64,000 nucleotides of DNA from Branchiostoma floridae (lineage: Eukaryota > Chordata > Leptocardii > Amphioxiformes > Branchiostomatidae), in assembly GCF_000003815.2 (NCBI RefSeq), contig NC_049980.1, positions 29,495,818 to 29,559,817 of the forward strand, read 5' to 3'. Positions within the stretch are counted from its first letter, which is position 1, and every line of letters starts with the position of its first letter. The translations under genes were made by a program, and so were the position numbers. Of the stretch, positions 54,000-64,000 are shown one piece after another. The notes below the pieces were generated by a model. It was given only the letters and a program-made list of their open reading frames with translations. It did no database searches and had not been told where the DNA came from.

Positions 54000-56900
54000 C
54001 CCCCTCCCCAGCTCGGACGGGATCCGCCGTGACTAGCGGCCAGTATGGATGGATGACCGGCCCATCGGTCCGTGATTGAGGTCAACTGCTGCTTGCCCTC
54101 TCGGCTCTACCCGGGGAATTCCCCCTCATCTAATCCGGGCTCATTTCCACTCTATATCTGCTTAATTTTGCAAATTCGCCCGATTAAGAGAATGCACATT
54201 AGCGGCTGGAGATTACGGATGAGGCGATCCTGGATGGAGGGTCTGGTCTCGGGCAGCTTACATCCATCAGACCCGGGATTGCCACCCCGCGCGCAGCCAG
54301 GACCGCGCTCAGGTTTCCCAGGTGCTGACTCCCCTGACCTTCTCGGACCAGAGAAGTATCCTCGGGAGAAAACCCAACACAAATCTCGCCGATACAGTCT
54401 GGCAAGATTCGGTTACAGCCGGCACAAAGAGCCCCTTCAGTGGCCAGATCTTGTAATTTATGAAAATGAATGAAGGCACTGGCAACCCTATCCCCGAGCG
54501 GTGCCCTGGGGTCTGCCCACTTTGCCACGAGGTCACCTAACTCTGGCAGGCGGGGCAGATAGTCAATACCTGGGGATCAGGGGCCAGGGAACACCGAACA
54601 CTGACACCTGTGTGTCCCGAACGCCGGGTCAAGTGGGATGGATAGCTGTAACTCTGTCCTGATCAGCTTCAACGACCGTCTGAGGAGATGTGAGCTGGCT
54701 GTCCGCCGCTGACGTGCGCCGTGCGCGGCCGCGGGAAGATCCGGAACTGTCACTATGTGACAGCAGATGTCAGGTGTCTGGGACTGGGGCTTTGTTTTCT
54801 TTCCAGCCATTGTGATCGAAGTGTTTACGCGCGAGACTCCCTGACAAAAAGTGGCGATTGACAGTGAGACCACAGGCACGGGGACGCAGTGCGGCATTGG
54901 GAGCTAACACTAACACTACCATATGGTCTTCCACTCAACAAACTTTCTCATTTTCACTTACTTCAGGTAGCAGTAAAGTGTGGGCCCAAATAACGTCTAA
55001 GTCATAGAGCGCATATTTTACCCTCCTTGTTATTGATTATTGTAAGTTCTACCCTTTCACTCTAGTTTCTGGAAAACTATCTGAAACTTCCATACAACAT
55101 GTAATAAAGATCATTTAGCTACGCGGCCATAAAAAAGTCACATGTTAATTCGTTGATAGCAGCCAATTTCATTTCTATTTTCAATCTGGTGATTATACAG
55201 GGGCCAGCACACCGCTTTCGCGAAGTTGTGTCCGCTTGACTGGCCCTTAATACACACGCATCACTGGGTGATCAACACTATTAATAATGTTACTGCGGTT
55301 CCGCGCTAGTCTGTATTATACCCATTAATTATACCTGCCCGCAATAAAGTCTCGATGAGGCCAATACGGTCTACCGGCGTTGTATATTACTGTCCCCCAT
55401 TCAAATTAGTTCAAGCCATATATTTTACCCTTTTCTGTGAGTTTCAGTCATTAGAGCATTAATCAGTTTTTTATAGGATGTCTTAATTTTTTCAGCCATG
55501 ACCGTGACAGGTGCTTGAAGCGGAGGTGTTGAGATGAGTGACGCGAAGTTACGAGTCCGCCATGACGGTCGGTATGATCGTGGCATGAAAGGCCTGCCTG
55601 CCTGCCACGGAACAGATCCGTTTTCTGTGTGACACCTTAGGACACGAGCGGGTTATCAAATCCTGGAAGTAATTATGGGGAATCCATAGAAAGAATGCCG
55701 AGCGAGGTTGTACCTGTCAGGCTAAGTGCTTTATACATATTCATGTGGTCAGCGGCTGATAACTTTCCTTTCAGAGAAGCCTCCATATTCTACAAATTTA
55801 ATGGGTTAAACCCATGATGTGCTTTCCTTTTGGTCTCTGTCAATAGAGACTATTTACCCTGTGGGTCGGATATGACCACAATGGTCTGCATACGGGTATT
55901 GTGTTCGTGCTATTGCCCTCAAATCATCTATTATAGATGAGCGGTGAAAAGCCATGCTGGCTGACTGCGAGAACTAGTTCACTGTGTGGGGAGAGTTTAT
56001 CATAGAATTGTCCAGTGTAGGTTTCAAAGAGCCCGGTTTTACAGGTGAAGTTGTCCGCACAATTAAGGTATCAGACAAGCTTTACGTCCCGGTTGTTAAG
56101 GTGTGTCTTTCATCTTGCCGATCACCTGAGCAAGTTGCAACACGCTTTACAATTTACAGACATTCAACCACACAAAACGATGGCCTAAGAAATTTGATTT
56201 TTCAATGTTTGGGGCCATTTTCTTACAAGCAATGACGGTGGTCTATGTTTCGGACACTGGTTCCTTTTTGATACTAGACATCAACAGCTTTTGTTTATGT
56301 AACCTTGGAGTTGGAGAGACCATCACGATTTTAACATAAACGTTCACCCAACACAATGTGAATGCGATGGAGTAAATTAGAAATAAGTTTCAAGGGGTGG
56401 TCAAGACAGCCACTTGTCGTGTCCTCTGTTTTTTCTTGCATTTTTTATGATTCCAAGAAGCTATCAAAGATATTGCCTAGCAATCCGCGAAAGTTATCGT
56501 TTTGTGTGGTTGTATGCATGGCAGGGAAACCCAGCTTGGCAAATCTCCCGAACCCCAGCAAGTGTAGCTGAAGCAAGTTGACCGGCATTTCTTCTCCGAC
56601 AGAGCTATCAATCATCTCGCGTTGATGTAATTTATTGTCCCGCGCCCACTTCAAATCAGAAGTGTCAATAGCGCTTACAACATAATCTGCCCTCCACCTG
56701 TCATTTCACGGCCGGAATGGCCGATCTATTGGCCCGGGAGAGGCGGGCAACCGACGCGGAAACTCCGACCAACCAACCGGAGAGAGGAAAATAGGAGTAA
56801 AGACAGCTAAAAACTACAGGTTGGAAGTTTTGTACACAGAGACAAGTAGTAGTGACTTGGCAATCACGCAGATACTTTACATACTTCTTAGACCGCAGGA

Positions 56901-58450
56901 AATAAAAACCAACAACAAAGAAACGCTTTCTCCAGTTGGTTTATCTGAGGCCAATTCCTACTTCTTGTGGAAATGCTAGCGACTTGTACATTGTCAATGC
57001 GCTACACAGGAGTGCGCTATAGACGGTAGGATTGTGTGTATGCCGCGCTGAACAGGTGCTTTTGTACTCCTTAACCCGCACCTTTCCCTCCTCTGTCTGA
57101 CATCTATCACAGGAAATGATCAATCATGATCTCTCCAAGCGTTCTCCACGAGCCCGAGAAGTGTGTACAACAGGTGTAAAGCGGCCCTGCGCCCTCCCCT
57201 AAGCCTCGATGGCTACTCCGGCCGTTTGTTTGTAGGCTGCTGACCCCGTCACCTCGCGGTGCGACCCGACAAATTCAGGTCGAGCTGCGGCGTTGTCTCG
57301 GGTCGACCCCTGATAATCCTGCCCCTTATTTGACGGATCATACACCGCCGTGTTGGCATACGTCATACGAGTATACACCCCTCACCTTGCCACTGCACAC
57401 GCGCTACCCCCTCCTACATTAATTATTCGGACCGACACAGAGACGGGGCCAAGCGAGGCAGAGATGTAGATAGATAGACGGATGTAGCAGGAAGTTTGCT
57501 TGCCCATTTCGCAGATAATAATCCAGATTTTTCACAACAATGACATTTATATGGTCCGCCACAGGTGTACCGGCTTTCCAGCTAATGCGCTTAATCCTGT
57601 ACGATTGCGTTATTTTACCCGGGCTTGCCATAGATGTGACCCGGTGATAAGGATGCGACAGTTCTATTTTATTTCCAGTATATAATCGGGTTTTACAGGG
57701 GCAGGCGGTGCAGTAAATCTCCAGCGTTAAAGCCATTTTAATGTACCAGAAGGCCGCGTACAAGGGCACCTGTGTTGGCGAGGTTGGCAAAGGGGGCGGG
57801 CTCCGGTCGAACTTGACTCTCGGGGCAACCAGGATATAAAGGATAGTCAGCAACTTTGTTTGGGAAAGTTTGAATACCGACACTCCATGCTGGAGAGGGG
57901 ATAGGTGTCAGTTCCGTGAAAAATTGATTTTCCGAAGCGAAGAGGCGAATTGCCTGGCTGGTAGAGCAAGGGAGGACTGTTGGTTTTGGGAAGAGCCTAC
58001 CGCTGTACGAATCCTGCTCGGCCGTTCCTCTTGGCTGGGTTGGTGACCCGTGTCGGATGCCGACAGAGATCGAAATACCATATGGACGCAAGATGAGCGC
58101 CGTGAAGTATTTCTCTGGCTATTTGAACAGGCAAACTTTGCGCGCCCTCCTCCAGACGACGAGAGAAGGTTCAATCGGCCCAGCTTTTCCCGCCAGCCCC
58201 CCTCTTAACCCGCCTGCCTCTCTTGACCAGGTTTTCAAAAGCTACAACGAGCCCAGACGAACTTTGTGCATTGTTGTTGCCCCACAAGTATTTCAGTGCC
58301 AAGGGTCTTGCAGATATTTCAAACATAGGTTGAATAGGGACCGGTCGTCTGGGGTCTTTGTGCCTCGAACCTCTGGCACGACCCCATACCGAGCTCCACT
58401 GCGCACCAGTGCCCGCCCCTCGGCTCCCTGATTATTCCGCCTCACGGAAC
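54000..58450. promoter_or_regulatory. Complex repeat-poor block, candidate enhancer cluster
   Basis: About 4.4 kb with little simple repeat and many isolated transcription-factor-like words. Examples: TGATCAAC, TTAATAAT, a RUNX-like TGCGGTT and TTAATTA within 55270-55340; GTAATTA, TATTCATG and GGAATCC at about 55670-55750; GACCCC/GGGTCGACCC words at 57240-57310. No exon is credible. The contrast with AT-rich flanks fits non-coding DNA under constraint, but only a cross-species alignment can show that. Confidence 0.3.
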
Positions 58451-58639
58451 AGTCATTAATCATTCCTAACAATGCGACATATTTGTTGTTTTTCGCTCAA
58501 CTGAGGAGAAGTCTCAAAACAAGGGCCGGTTGGGTTGTACGTGCCTAGACGTCACGTGACCCTGGCCTCGGGGTGGCGGGGAAATCCTGGGCACCTGGTG
58601 GTGAGTCTTCAGGCGGGAGATGCCAGTATAACACGGGGG

Positions 58640-58895
58640 GACACAACACAGCACAACATAACAAAATATGACACAGCACAACACTATACAACACAACACA
58701 ACACAACACAACACATACAACACAGCAAAGCACAATACAGCATATATATACACAATATAGAAGATTACAGCACTACACAACATGACAAAGCAGCAAAGTA
58801 GAACATAAGACAAGAGAACACAACACAACACAACAACACAACACAACACAACAATACACAACACAATACAACATAACATAACATAACTCTTCACA
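58640..58895. repeat. Imperfect ACAAC pentanucleotide array
   Basis: About 250 bp dominated by ACAAC/ACACA-type units with interruptions (CAGCA, TATAC, TAACA). The minus-strand open frame through it reads as V/L/C low complexity and is a by-product. Confidence 0.9.
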
Positions 58896-59409
58896 CGATC
58901 TTTCGACAATATTTTCTTTGAAACTTTGAAATAAAACCAACAGGAAAATACTCCTGTTAAAAAGTTCTCCAGTTTGTTGATCGTCTACTCTTAATGCTTA
59001 ATTAAGAGTGCAGGTGAGATGAGGTGAAAAGTACAGTCAAGTCTATTTTGCCTGAAATCAGTCTTTCTTTAGACCTCCTTGGTTCCAGAGACTTGTTGTT
59101 CACTCCTGTCTACAGACTGTGTATTTTATCCTGGTTTTGGGATACTTTCGTGACGTATTTACATTCAGTTTTTACTTTTCTAGCTTACTATCTTATTGAT
59201 AAAATCTTATTCATAAAGTCATATTCTAAAATCTACTCTACTCTACTCTAAAGTTAGCAAAAACACTAACTGGCATAATTGCAGAGGCATCTTTACAGAG
59301 TATGATGAAGAATGTTTACTGTTTCTTGGGATAGTATAATTCAAACGTGTTCAGTTGTAGGGGTATATATTTCGAACACATTAAATTGTTCCATATACGC
59401 TCACACGTA
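58896..59409. other. AT-rich intergenic stretch
   Basis: No gene recognised. A short CTACT pentamer array lies at about 59232-59250; it is the complement of the AGAGT/GAGTA type seen near 53490. Confidence 0.5.
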
Positions 59410-59421
59410 CACAGACAGACA

Positions 59422-59457
<36 letters not shown>

Positions 59458-59503
59458 CTCTCTCTCTCTCTCTCTTTCTATATATATATATATGTATATA
59501 TAT
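59410..59503. repeat. Compound microsatellite (CAGA)(CA)(TC)(TA)
   Basis: In order: an ACAG run, about 16 AC units to 59454, a TC run to about 59476, and a TA run to about 59503. A 13-bp word TCCCGTTGCTCAT follows directly at 59503 and recurs about 70 bp later. Confidence 0.92.
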
Positions 59504-62500
59504 CCCGTTGCTCATCAACGATTGATGCAAATATGTATGTACATCTACTTAGTACTGCTGCGTATTAAGATGTCCCGTTGCTCATTATTTCACAAGACAG
59601 CATGCGTTTATAACCATAACTTCTAACGTTATATAGATCTAGCAATAGATACGAACTATAAGAAAAGTAGCACAATGTAGCGATTCTTTGAGTGCTGTAA
59701 CAATGAGAGATAACCACAAGCAAAAGCTATTCATTTCGTCTGAATTAGTGTTTACTGTTGTAAATTTCTATCTTTCTGTTACTATATAATATTATATTAT
59801 TATTTGCTTTTCTTGTAAAAGTGTAACAACTTTAGCGGTTACTGCCACCCGCCCCTGTTGTTAGCTTGTATCTTGTGGTCAGATGGAGTGTGTCAGAATC
59901 ACGCGGAAACAAAGAGGGCTACTTTAGCCAGTGCTCACGGCTATGGGGCTGGATATGTAAACAGTCTGGCAGCCTTGACCAGTCCAGGGTTAGGTCAGGT
60001 GTTGATAGTTTATAAACAGGCTATGGATGTGGGGAGAAGGGGGGGGGGGCAATGGGTCCATTTTAAAGTTTGCCATACAATTTGCCTCTTGGTAATAATC
60101 CATAGAGCACTGAAACATTAGTGCTAATCCTACAGGTCTGATTGTGTTCAGTGTGATATTAATTAATGACGTGACACTGGTCCCAAACTGTAACTTTCAC
60201 GGTAATCAACTTAGAATCTATTGTACCTAAGTTTTCAACAGTAAGGGCTGAGTATGCTAGTTGCTGTTAACGTCTAGCTATCAAATTTCAAGTAGTAAAC
60301 ACCAATCAAATCCTGTCACATCTAAAGATTCACTCATACTATAGTATATATATATCATTACTATCAATAGTTTTATTTCAAGAAAGTGTCAACGACATTG
60401 CGACTCATGAAGAAACTATTCTTGAATCTTGGAAACTAACGTCTTGAAATTTATAAGCTATTTTTTATAGCAGTGGCTATCACACTCTAGTGTTTTGTAT
60501 GATGTCAGGTGTCAGAAAAGTTATACAGAAACACAACGCGAGGACCTTTCAACTTTGTAACTTGCTTTGAGATAAACTGTCCACATCTCATGTAACATTG
60601 TACCCTGTACAGAGTCTAAGATAGAACTCACTATCAGATATACTTTTACCGTTTTGGTTATTACTGTTAGATACACCTTTACCTCCTTGGTATGAATGAA
60701 ATAACTTCCACCAGTTATTGTGACCCTCCATCCATCCATTTATTATACATGGTGAACGGAGTTGTGTACCTATTGCAGGAACTTGTGGATGTAGTTGTGG
60801 AAAGTTGACAGGTGTTTGAACAATACGTAAACCATTCACTATTGATCTAACAAAGTTCCGCTGCATTTAATCGCATCATTGTCTTTTGTTTTATGACAAT
60901 AGTGCAAAGTTGTGTTGATCTTTGAAACGCCAAACAATGCTGGATACCTCTGTGGAATATAACCGACACCAGGCATATTGGAACCACAATAGTAAATGAA
61001 GTTACAAGTTTCTTAATGTCATTTTACTTATTACACGAGGCTGAATATGTTTACAAGGTAGTTCTTATGCCTGTACTGTCAGATCAAAGACATTATACAA
61101 AAGCAATAATGTCGTTGGTGAGAGTAGGAAGATTGTTTGTCTCGTCGATTCTCAAGTATCCCCAGGATTCTCTTTCTCCTTGAGTGTCTACGAACTTAAA
61201 GTAAGGAAATCTTCGAGCAGAGAAGACAGCCAAGACTATAAATCGTTTTATAAGATTTATTGAAGAAAAATAGAATATCACTGTTGTAAAGTAACATACT
61301 AAAATGCTGATTCACACACACAGAAATCAACTGCATTTGAACTAGTTGACATGTTCAGATAACGTAGCCCTCAACATTTCGATAAGTCTAAACTGGTGGC
61401 GAGGGTTGATAAAGTCTTTAACGAGCACACCCCTGCAATGATTTCATCATCAGGCACGTGACCAGTTGATGATGTATGTATATTATGTCAATATTGCACA
61501 GTTCTATCCGGATTTAACACGAGTAATGACGGTAATTCGATACGTTTTGGTGACAGATTCTACAGTCCACAAACACAGCGTCACTTGGTGTGGGGGATAC
61601 TCACGAGTAGACGTCTGAAACACGAACAGTATTAACAAAGACATCCGGCACAACATTAGTATAGTATGGACATCATTTTAAACCCTATTTCATACCCCCA
61701 TTCCACTAGTGCGCCGACTTCACAGCGACCAAGTGATTTGACAGAACGTTCAACGAATTTCATAGATGTAAAACAAATCTATTTACGCTTCTTTGATTTG
61801 TTGTCTTTTCATTGGCACAGTTACACGTTGCATGATATTCCACATATGAAGTCAAAATCTAATTCAGGTCGCAGCGAGATCACCGCCTAGTGGAATGGGG
61901 GCTTTTTAAAATTCTTTTGGTATCAACAAAAAATTGTTATCAACAAAAAATCCAATAAAATAAAGAGGGGCTTTTCGTCTTCCTCTGCTTTCAAAAAAAG
62001 AAGTCAACCCCAACCTGTCTAGATATAACCAACACCGGTATTTGTGTGGTCTCTTTCTATATATAATGTGAATCAGTCAGTCCATTGCCACGTGTATTTT
62101 TCTACCATGTACTTGTACTTATCGCCTCCGGGTACGAACTTGCAAATAAACTTTCATATATCATCAACTATAAAACGATGTTGCTCTACTCGAAATCTGC
62201 ATTTTAAGAAAAACGTGAAAATCCTAAATCCTAAATCTTGCCATATTGTTAGTGTTCTTATTTGTAAATGGCAAGAAATAGACCCTTTTGTCATATTTCA
62301 ATGAAGTTCAAGCGACAAAATATGACGTTTTGCAAGACCCACATTCGTTTATAACTTTCTAAGCTCTAAGTAAGACTTTGGGAGACTCCGCCTTGCATAT
62401 TTTATGCCAACACACAGAAATAAATTTCCTACCTTGTACAAACGTCTTTTTTCCAGTAAACCATTTCTTACGTTACTTCATCGACGTAATTTCGTACGAA

Positions 62501-63673
62501 CTTCCAGATTTTTGTACGGAGTCTATTGTGAACAAACGATTCTGCGAATGTAATGTTTTATCACTTTTCTGCCGCTTTCAGTGCGTTTTGTGCAATTGGT
62601 TTAGATATCAGTTAAAGTTTTCGTGGAATCTCGTTTTTACATATCAGAACTTCGTCAAAACAAGTTTAAATATGCTTCCTTGCTTCCAAACAGAAACAGA
62701 CTATGCGGGACAGGTGGCGTGGAAAACGTTACATTCCACATATGAAGTTATAAGTCACGTGCTAGCAAGCTTCAGCTGTTATCGTAAGTGGAATTCCAGA
62801 CAGTTGATTCGTTTACACATTCAAAAGACAAGTTTGTTTGTTTTATATGCATCAACTATACAATGCGTTTGCGCCAGTTTAGAAGAAAATGTATTACACA
62901 AACAAGACAATGCTTTTAAAAATAAAAATGCATTTTAAATCATACTTGAAGACAACATGATTTTTAAATATAAGGTCTCAAGCAAAACGTATTTGAATTC
63001 GTTGACCTGAAATTACTTATTATCTCACACATGACTGTCTCATTATTTTTGATGTCGTGAGAGACCACATTTCAACAACCGCAAATATTGCTATGGATTT
63101 TTTGGGCCCTGTCCATTTGTATGATCTAATCTCATGGGTGATCGGGTCAATAAATGGATTTATTCTAAATGAGGTTTTCGTGAATGTTTGTTTTCACTCT
63201 GCAGCTGTCAGGAGCAGGATTTGCCTGGTGAAATATCAAATGTGAACGACCGAACTCTAAAAAAACTACTGTTCAAACTGTTCAACGGTACATTGGACTA
63301 AAAATATACTGGCCCAAATCCAACAAAACTGCGGTGATAGAATACTATGGTATATTTGAAATCGCGTACAATTTCAATCCTGAGCCATTACAATTCGTAT
63401 AAAAATATATCAATACGTGTTTATAGTCGTATTTCCGCATATAAACGTATAGAAGTGTGTTATAAACTCTCATGCGTGGACGAATCCATTGAACAGCAAC
63501 TCCAAGCATAAGTCCTATGTTGTTTTTCTTTTCTCTTAAAATACCGATGTATTTCAAAATTCCTAAGATAACGGTCACTTCACTGTTATTTCATAAACAC
63601 TTTGATACGATGAAGTTTTTTTTTTCTTTTCACCCTTTTCATGAACGTTTGGAATGGTTCCATCCGATTTTAG
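59504..63673. other. AT-rich intergenic stretch without a recognised gene
   Basis: No exon can be supported. It contains the longest open frame outside the receptor gene (62378-62938, 186 codons, plus strand), which matches no family I recognise. A small TATCAACAAAAAAT duplication lies at 61920-61950. Confidence 0.5.
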
Positions 63674-63868
63674 TCGGACCTACTCTCCAAGCAGAAATGT
63701 GTTTTTTTCTTATTTATCGGGCTTTCTATTTTGTACCGTTTTCTTTATGTGTCATCGCGAGACATAAAGAAATGGTACAAAATAGAAAGCCCGATAAAAC
63801 ACCTAAATAAACATTAATGATTAAAGAAACAGCCTGAGCCGAACCTCTGCTTGGAGAGTAAGTTGGGC
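63674..63868. mobile_element. Second foldback (MITE-like) element
   Basis: The core arms 63713-63753 and 63761-63798 are inverted copies with only a few mismatches and small indels, closing on a 7-bp loop. An outer perfect 15-bp inverted pair TACTCTCCAAGCAGA lies at 63681-63695 and 63846-63860. The right arm has about 30 bp more between inner and outer parts than the left, so one side has lost or gained sequence. It has no coding capacity. Confidence 0.8.
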
Positions 63869-64000
63869 CACACTGTTTGTAAGAGTCCCCTTCTGTGACG
63901 CTGTTTTCCCGCGCCAATCCTCCCTCGTTCCCCCGGGATGTCACCACAGTCACGTCCCCACGGTCAAGATCAGGTTCACGCAACCTGAAAAAATACAGAA

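Noticed and set aside
58514-58909. Minus-strand 131-codon frame rich in V, L and C
   Set aside because: Translation of the ACAAC simple repeat.

Overview
The window is animal nuclear DNA, not prokaryotic. It contains one spliced protein gene, two fixed-length 100-N assembly gaps, tRNA-derived SINE remnants, foldback elements and microsatellites. The only gene I can support is an NR2F/COUP-TF orphan nuclear receptor on the plus strand, 11086-15328, with three coding exons. Its introns sit where I recall them in vertebrate NR2F1/NR2F2: one just after the DNA-binding domain, one inside the ligand-binding domain. Only one NR2F gene is visible, intron 1 is 187 bp, and a SINE with good tRNA-like boxes is present. 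My best guess is an invertebrate deuterostome, most likely a cephalochordate (amphioxus, Branchiostoma). This is inference; a hemichordate or another invertebrate is not excluded.

Layout. 1-1090 holds low-copy degenerate repeats, including a two-copy tandem with a period of about 144 bp. 1091-9780 is intergenic and is interrupted by a 35-bp minisatellite that spans the first gap (5437-5882). 9781-11085 is the proximal upstream and promoter-like region, with CCAAT boxes and an E2F-type site. 11086-15328 is the receptor gene, and 15329 to about 16075 is a probable 3'UTR. From there to 64000, nearly 48 kb, I find no credible coding exon. That stretch holds the second gap (25214-25313), a 48-bp duplication beside it, a long inverted repeat (40843-41105), a minus-strand SINE (42715-42975), weaker SINE-like traces (42071-42180, 51881-51970), a 146-bp tandem duplication (50313-50622), simple repeats (53470-53575, 58640-58895, 59410-59503) and a second foldback element (63674-63868).

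Interpretation. A lone developmental transcription-factor gene in about 60 kb of non-coding DNA is what a regulatory landscape (gene desert) would look like. Vertebrate NR2F1 and NR2F2 are known to lie in gene deserts. Several compositionally complex, repeat-poor stretches (roughly 7480-8620, 9781-10985, 32100-34150, 54000-58450) are the best candidates for conserved enhancers. I cannot show conservation without an alignment. I found no CRISPR array, operon, rRNA, convincing intact tRNA, known miRNA or recognisable transposase/reverse transcriptase, and no evidence for a new multi-gene system.
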